A stretch of 64,000 nucleotides of DNA from positions 1 to 64,000 of the forward strand of contig NZ_BAABBN010000003.1 of the NCBI RefSeq assembly GCF_039537985.1. Reading direction: 5' to 3'. Shown piece by piece: positions 60,686-64,000 of the stretch. This stretch comes from Litoribacillus peritrichatus (GTDB lineage: Bacteria > Pseudomonadota > Gammaproteobacteria > Pseudomonadales > Litoribrevibacteraceae). The position numbers and the translations under genes are program-made. The notes below the pieces were generated by a model. That model saw only the letters and a program-made list of their open reading frames with translations. It was not told the origin of the DNA and searched no databases. Numbering within the stretch: the first letter of the stretch is position 1; each line of letters opens with the position of its first letter.

Positions 60686-61684
60686 ATGGAGAACTTGAAG
60701 CCACTCGTAGAGACGGCGTTAAATACAGTAAAAGAGTCTGATAATGCTCAGGCTTTGGATCAGATTCGTGTGCAATATCTGGGTAAAAAAGGCGAACTGA
60801 CTCAGCTGTTGAAAGGCTTGGGTGCTTTAAGTGCTGAGGAGCGCCCAAAAGCTGGTGCAAAGATCAACGAAGCCAAACAGGAAGTTCAGGCGGCAATTAA
60901 TGCACGTAAAGATGAACTGGAAACTGCTGAACTGAATCTTAAACTGGCCAGCGAAACCATTGATGTTACTTTACCGGGTCGAGGCCAAACGCCAGGGTCA
61001 ATTCATCCGGTAACCCGAACTCTGGAGCGTATTGAATCGTTTTTTGCAAACGTGGGCTTTCAGGTGGAGCAGGGGCCTGAAATTGAAGATGACTACCATA
61101 ACTTTGAGGCGTTAAACATTCCTGGCCATCATCCTGCCAGAGCGATGCATGATACTTTCTATTTTGATGCGAATACCTTGTTAAGAACCCATACATCGCC
61201 AGTTCAGGTTCGTACAATGGAAACAAGCGAACCGCCGATTCGTATTATTTGCCCTGGCCGAGTTTATCGTTGCGATTCAGATATGACGCATACACCGATG
61301 TTCCATCAGGTGGAAGGTTTGTATGTGGACAAAAATGTCAGCTTTGCTGACTTAAAAAGCTTGATTGAAGACTTCCTGAGAGTGTTTTTCGAGCGAGACT
61401 TAGAAGTTCGATTTCGTCCGTCGTACTTCCCGTTTACTGAACCATCTGCAGAAGTTGATATTGAATGGGGCAGAAATGCGGACGGCAGTATTAAGTGGCT
61501 GGAAGTGATGGGTTGTGGAATGGTTCATCCGAAAGTATTTGAAGCCTCAGGAATTGATTCAAAAGAATATTCAGGTTTTGCTTTCGGTCTTGGGGTTGAG
61601 CGTTTAACCATGCTTCGTTATGGCGTGAATGATTTACGTATGTTCTTTGAAAACGACATGAAATTTTTAAACCAATTTAAGTAA
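60686..61684 (+). CDS. pheS: Phenylalanyl-tRNA synthetase alpha subunit
   Basis: A class II synthetase subunit of 332 residues. An N-terminal coiled-coil arm is followed by the catalytic core: GRGQTPGSIHPVTRTLERIE, HHPARAMHDTFYFDANTLLR, HTSPVQVRTMETSEPPIRI, GRVYRCDSDMTHTPMFHQVE and FGLGVERLTMLRYGVNDLR (motif 3). It is the catalytic half of the alpha2beta2 enzyme, and pheT follows 74 bp later. Confidence 0.97.
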   Translation: MENLKPLVETALNTVKESDNAQALDQIRVQYLGKKGELTQLLKGLGALSAEERPKAGAKINEAKQEVQAAINARKDELETAELNLKLASETIDVTLPGRGQTPGSIHPVTRTLERIESFFANVGFQVEQGPEIEDDYHNFEALNIPGHHPARAMHDTFYFDANTLLRTHTSPVQVRTMETSEPPIRIICPGRVYRCDSDMTHTPMFHQVEGLYVDKNVSFADLKSLIEDFLRVFFERDLEVRFRPSYFPFTEPSAEVDIEWGRNADGSIKWLEVMGCGMVHPKVFEASGIDSKEYSGFAFGLGVERLTMLRYGVNDLRMFFENDMKFLNQFK

Positions 61685-61758
61685 TGTCGAAGTAGAAGAA
61701 CAGTTTTCTTTCTATATAGAACGCCGTAACAAAAGAATTAAGTGAATTAGGATTAGAT

Positions 61759-64000
61759 ATGAAATTCAGTGAAAGTTGGTTAAGAGAGTGGGTCAACCCT
61801 ACTATTGATACTGCAGAGTTGGTGCATCAGTTGACGATGGCTGGCCTTGAAGTGGATGAGTTTGTAAAAGTCGCTGGTGACTTCACTGGTATCGTTGTTG
61901 GCCAGATTTTGTCTTTTGAGCGTCATCCGGATGCTGATAAGTTGAACGTTTGTTTGGTTGATGTTGGTGAAACAGAACCGAGCCAAATTGTGTGTGGGGC
62001 TCCGAATGTGAAGCAGGGAATGAAAATTCCTGTTGCTAAAGTGGGTGCTGTTTTACCGGGTAACTTTAAAATTAAAAAAGCCAAGCTTCGTGGTGTCCAG
62101 TCGTTTGGTATGTGTTGTGCGGAAGAAGAGCTGGGCTTGGCAGAAAGCTCTACAGGTTTGATGGAATTGCAAGCGGATGCGCCAGTAGGCACTTGTGTTC
62201 GTGAGTATTTAGGGTTGGATGACACTGCAATTGATGTGGATTTGACGCCTAACCGTGGAGACTGTTTGAGCATTGCGGGTCTGGCCCGTGAAGTGGGAAC
62301 ATTAACCCGTACAGAAGTGAATGCACCAGAAATAAATCCGGTGGTTGCATCTCATGATGAGACTCGACAGGTTGCTTTGAACGCTGGAAATGCTTGTTCT
62401 CGTTATGCCGGCCGAATCATTAAAAATGTCAATGTGAAAGCGGCGACTCCTATTTGGTTGCAGGAAAAGCTGCGTCGCAGCGGCATTCGCTCGATTGATC
62501 CGGTCGTTGACGTGACTAACTATGTGTTACTTGAGCTTGGCCAGCCAATGCACGCTTTTGATTTGGCGAAGCTGGACGGTGATATACAGGTGCGTATGTC
62601 TGCGGCGGGTGAAAAGCTGACGCTGTTGGATGGTCAAGATGTTACGTTAACAGACGGTACTTTGGTGATTGCTGATCAGTCTAAAGCACTGGCAATGGCA
62701 GGCGTTATGGGTGGCGAAGCTTCATCTGTCACCGAAGAGACGGTAGATATATTGTTTGAAAGTGCTTTCTTTGACCAGATTGCAATTGCCGGTAAGGCCC
62801 GCTCATACGGCTTACATACAGACTCTTCACACCGCTTTGAGCGTGGTGTGGACTTCCAGCTTCAAGAAAAAGCGATTGAGCGTGCTACCCGTTTGTTAAT
62901 TGATATTGCGGGTGGTGAAGTTGGTCCGGTTTTTGTCTCTGAAAATACCGAACATGTGCCAGCAGGAAGAACTGTGGAGTTGAGGTCAGCGAAAGTTGAA
63001 TCGCTTTTAGGCCTGAAAATTTCAGATGAAGAAATTCAGGAAATCCTTACTCGCTTAGGTCTTGTTGTTGCTTCAAGCACTGACTCAGGCTGGGTGTTTG
63101 AAATTCCTAGTTATCGCTTTGATATCAGTATTGAAGAAGATTTAATCGAAGAAGTTGGTCGTATTTACGGTTATAACAACCTGCCTCGTACTTATCCGGT
63201 TGCGGATATGAAACTGTTGGCTGAGCCGGAAGTGGAATCGCCGTTATCGGCGGTGCGTTCTCAGTTAGTGAGTGCAGGTTTTCAGGAAGCCATTACATAC
63301 AGCTTCATTGAGCCTAAATTACAAAAACTGTTTGATCCTGAGATTGAGCCAAAGGCATTGGCGAACCCAATTTCTGCCGATATGGCCGTTATGAGAACCA
63401 GTCTCATTCCGGGTTTAGCTAAGGCGCTGCAATATAATGCTAACCGTCAACAAAGCCGTATTCGTTTGTTTGAAACGGGTCAGGTATTTATCCCTAAAGG
63501 TGATGAGCTTCAGCAAATTGATCGTATAGCTGGTGTCGTGTACGGTGCTCGTGCACCTGAAAGCTGGCATGGAGTAAAAGAATCTGTAGATTTCTTTGAT
63601 CTTAAAGGTGATGTGGAGGCCTTGTTGGGGTTGACAGGGGCTTTGGATACGATGGAGTTTATTGCCACTCAAGAGCATGCTGCGCTACACCCTGGACAGT
63701 CCGCCAAAGTTGTTAAAGATGGACATCTGGTGGGTTATATTGGTGCCATTCACCCGAACATTGAAAAGTTAGCCGATTTACCTGGTGCGGTTTTTGCCTT
63801 TGAGTTAGAACTTGGGTTAATACTTCAAGGCAAGGTTCCTGAATTTAAAGAAGTTTCTAAATTTCCAGAAGTTCGCAGAGATTTAGCAATCTTGGTTGAG
63901 GAATCTGTAAATGTGTCTAAGATTAAGGAATGTATTGAGCAGAATTCAGGCGAATTTATGAATTCGGTCTCCATTTTTGATGTTTATCAAGGTAAAGGCA
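61759..64000 (+). CDS. pheT: Phenylalanyl-tRNA synthetase beta subunit (3' end outside the window)
   Basis: An open frame from ATG 61759 runs off the window end after about 747 codons; family members are about 790-800 residues, so some 45-50 codons are missing. The start MKFSESWLREWVNPTIDTAE is diagnostic, followed by the EMAP/tRNA-binding domain (VVGQILSFERHPDADKLNVC), the B3/B4 editing domain (VTNYVLLELGQPMHAFDLAK, MAGVMGGEASSV), the B5 region with EEDLIEEVGRIYGYNNLPRT, and the start of the FDX-ACB domain (FPEVRRDLAILVEE). No frameshift is seen. Confidence 0.96.
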   Translation, partial: MKFSESWLREWVNPTIDTAELVHQLTMAGLEVDEFVKVAGDFTGIVVGQILSFERHPDADKLNVCLVDVGETEPSQIVCGAPNVKQGMKIPVAKVGAVLPGNFKIKKAKLRGVQSFGMCCAEEELGLAESSTGLMELQADAPVGTCVREYLGLDDTAIDVDLTPNRGDCLSIAGLAREVGTLTRTEVNAPEINPVVASHDETRQVALNAGNACSRYAGRIIKNVNVKAATPIWLQEKLRRSGIRSIDPVVDVTNYVLLELGQPMHAFDLAKLDGDIQVRMSAAGEKLTLLDGQDVTLTDGTLVIADQSKALAMAGVMGGEASSVTEETVDILFESAFFDQIAIAGKARSYGLHTDSSHRFERGVDFQLQEKAIERATRLLIDIAGGEVGPVFVSENTEHVPAGRTVELRSAKVESLLGLKISDEEIQEILTRLGLVVASSTDSGWVFEIPSYRFDISIEEDLIEEVGRIYGYNNLPRTYPVADMKLLAEPEVESPLSAVRSQLVSAGFQEAITYSFIEPKLQKLFDPEIEPKALANPISADMAVMRTSLIPGLAKALQYNANRQQSRIRLFETGQVFIPKGDELQQIDRIAGVVYGARAPESWHGVKESVDFFDLKGDVEALLGLTGALDTMEFIATQEHAALHPGQSAKVVKDGHLVGYIGAIHPNIEKLADLPGAVFAFELELGLILQGKVPEFKEVSKFPEVRRDLAILVEESVNVSKIKECIEQNSGEFMNSVSIFDVYQGKG

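Overview
This window is a chromosomal segment of a gammaproteobacterium, most likely a marine Oceanospirillales-like lineage. The evidence is the gene order queA-tgt-yajC-secD-secF, the order thrS-infC(AUU start)-rpmI-rplT-pheS-pheT, an H-NS-type nucleoid protein, and large envelope and polysaccharide loci of the kind seen in such bacteria. The species cannot be fixed from the sequence alone. Base composition looks visibly more AT-rich from about 20 to 39 kb than in the housekeeping blocks; this is a visual impression, not a computed value.

Region 1 (1-9012) is an envelope cluster read rightward: the tail of a secreted beta-rich protein, then after a terminator and a promoter a small exported protein, a membrane-anchored C39-like peptidase, two outer-membrane beta-barrel proteins (one FadL/OmpP1 type), a 1041-residue thrombospondin type 3 (calcium-binding) surface protein with a C-terminal sorting-like tail, and a MalM-like periplasmic protein. 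The set and order recall the poorly characterised fil genes of Acinetobacter.

Region 2 (9399-42565) is a surface polysaccharide (capsule or O-antigen) locus, all on the + strand. It opens with export and length-control genes: a 1021-residue SLBB/Wza-like protein, a Wzz-like protein that carries a run of 13 G in its reading frame, and YjbH. A legionaminic-acid-type pathway follows (LegB, LegC, LegG/NeuC, LegI/NeuB, NeuD-like acetyltransferase, PtmE-like CBS-nucleotidyltransferase). After a 902-bp gene-free stretch come a TviB/WbpO-type UDP-sugar dehydrogenase and a second, divergent nonulosonic-acid cassette (NeuA, NeuB, NeuC and another NeuA, plus a methyltransferase-like protein). Then come two large GT-B/capsule-synthesis-like proteins, an ABC exporter, several glycosyltransferases, an SDR epimerase, a hexapeptide acyltransferase, a Wzy-like polymerase, and the dTDP-rhamnose genes rmlA-C-B-D. 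No Wzx flippase is visible, so the ABC protein is a candidate flippase.

Region 3 (about 42.6-44.5 kb) is an insertion-sequence graveyard. It holds an IS481-type element whose transposase is interrupted by one in-frame amber codon, and an IS66 tnpA remnant with a 1-nt frameshift. Beyond it lie a leftward wecA-like initiating transferase and a rightward ugd.

Region 4 (47-64 kb) is core genome: tRNA-Leu(CAA), queA, tgt, yajC-secDF, an hns-like gene, an aspartate aminotransferase gene, uvrB, tRNA-Val(GAC), and the translation operon thrS-infC-rpmI-rplT-pheS-pheT, which runs off the window end.

The points most worth following are the G13 tract in the chain-length regulator (a candidate phase-variation switch of the surface glycan), the second divergent nonulosonic acid cassette, and the ABC-type exporter in a Wzy-type locus.
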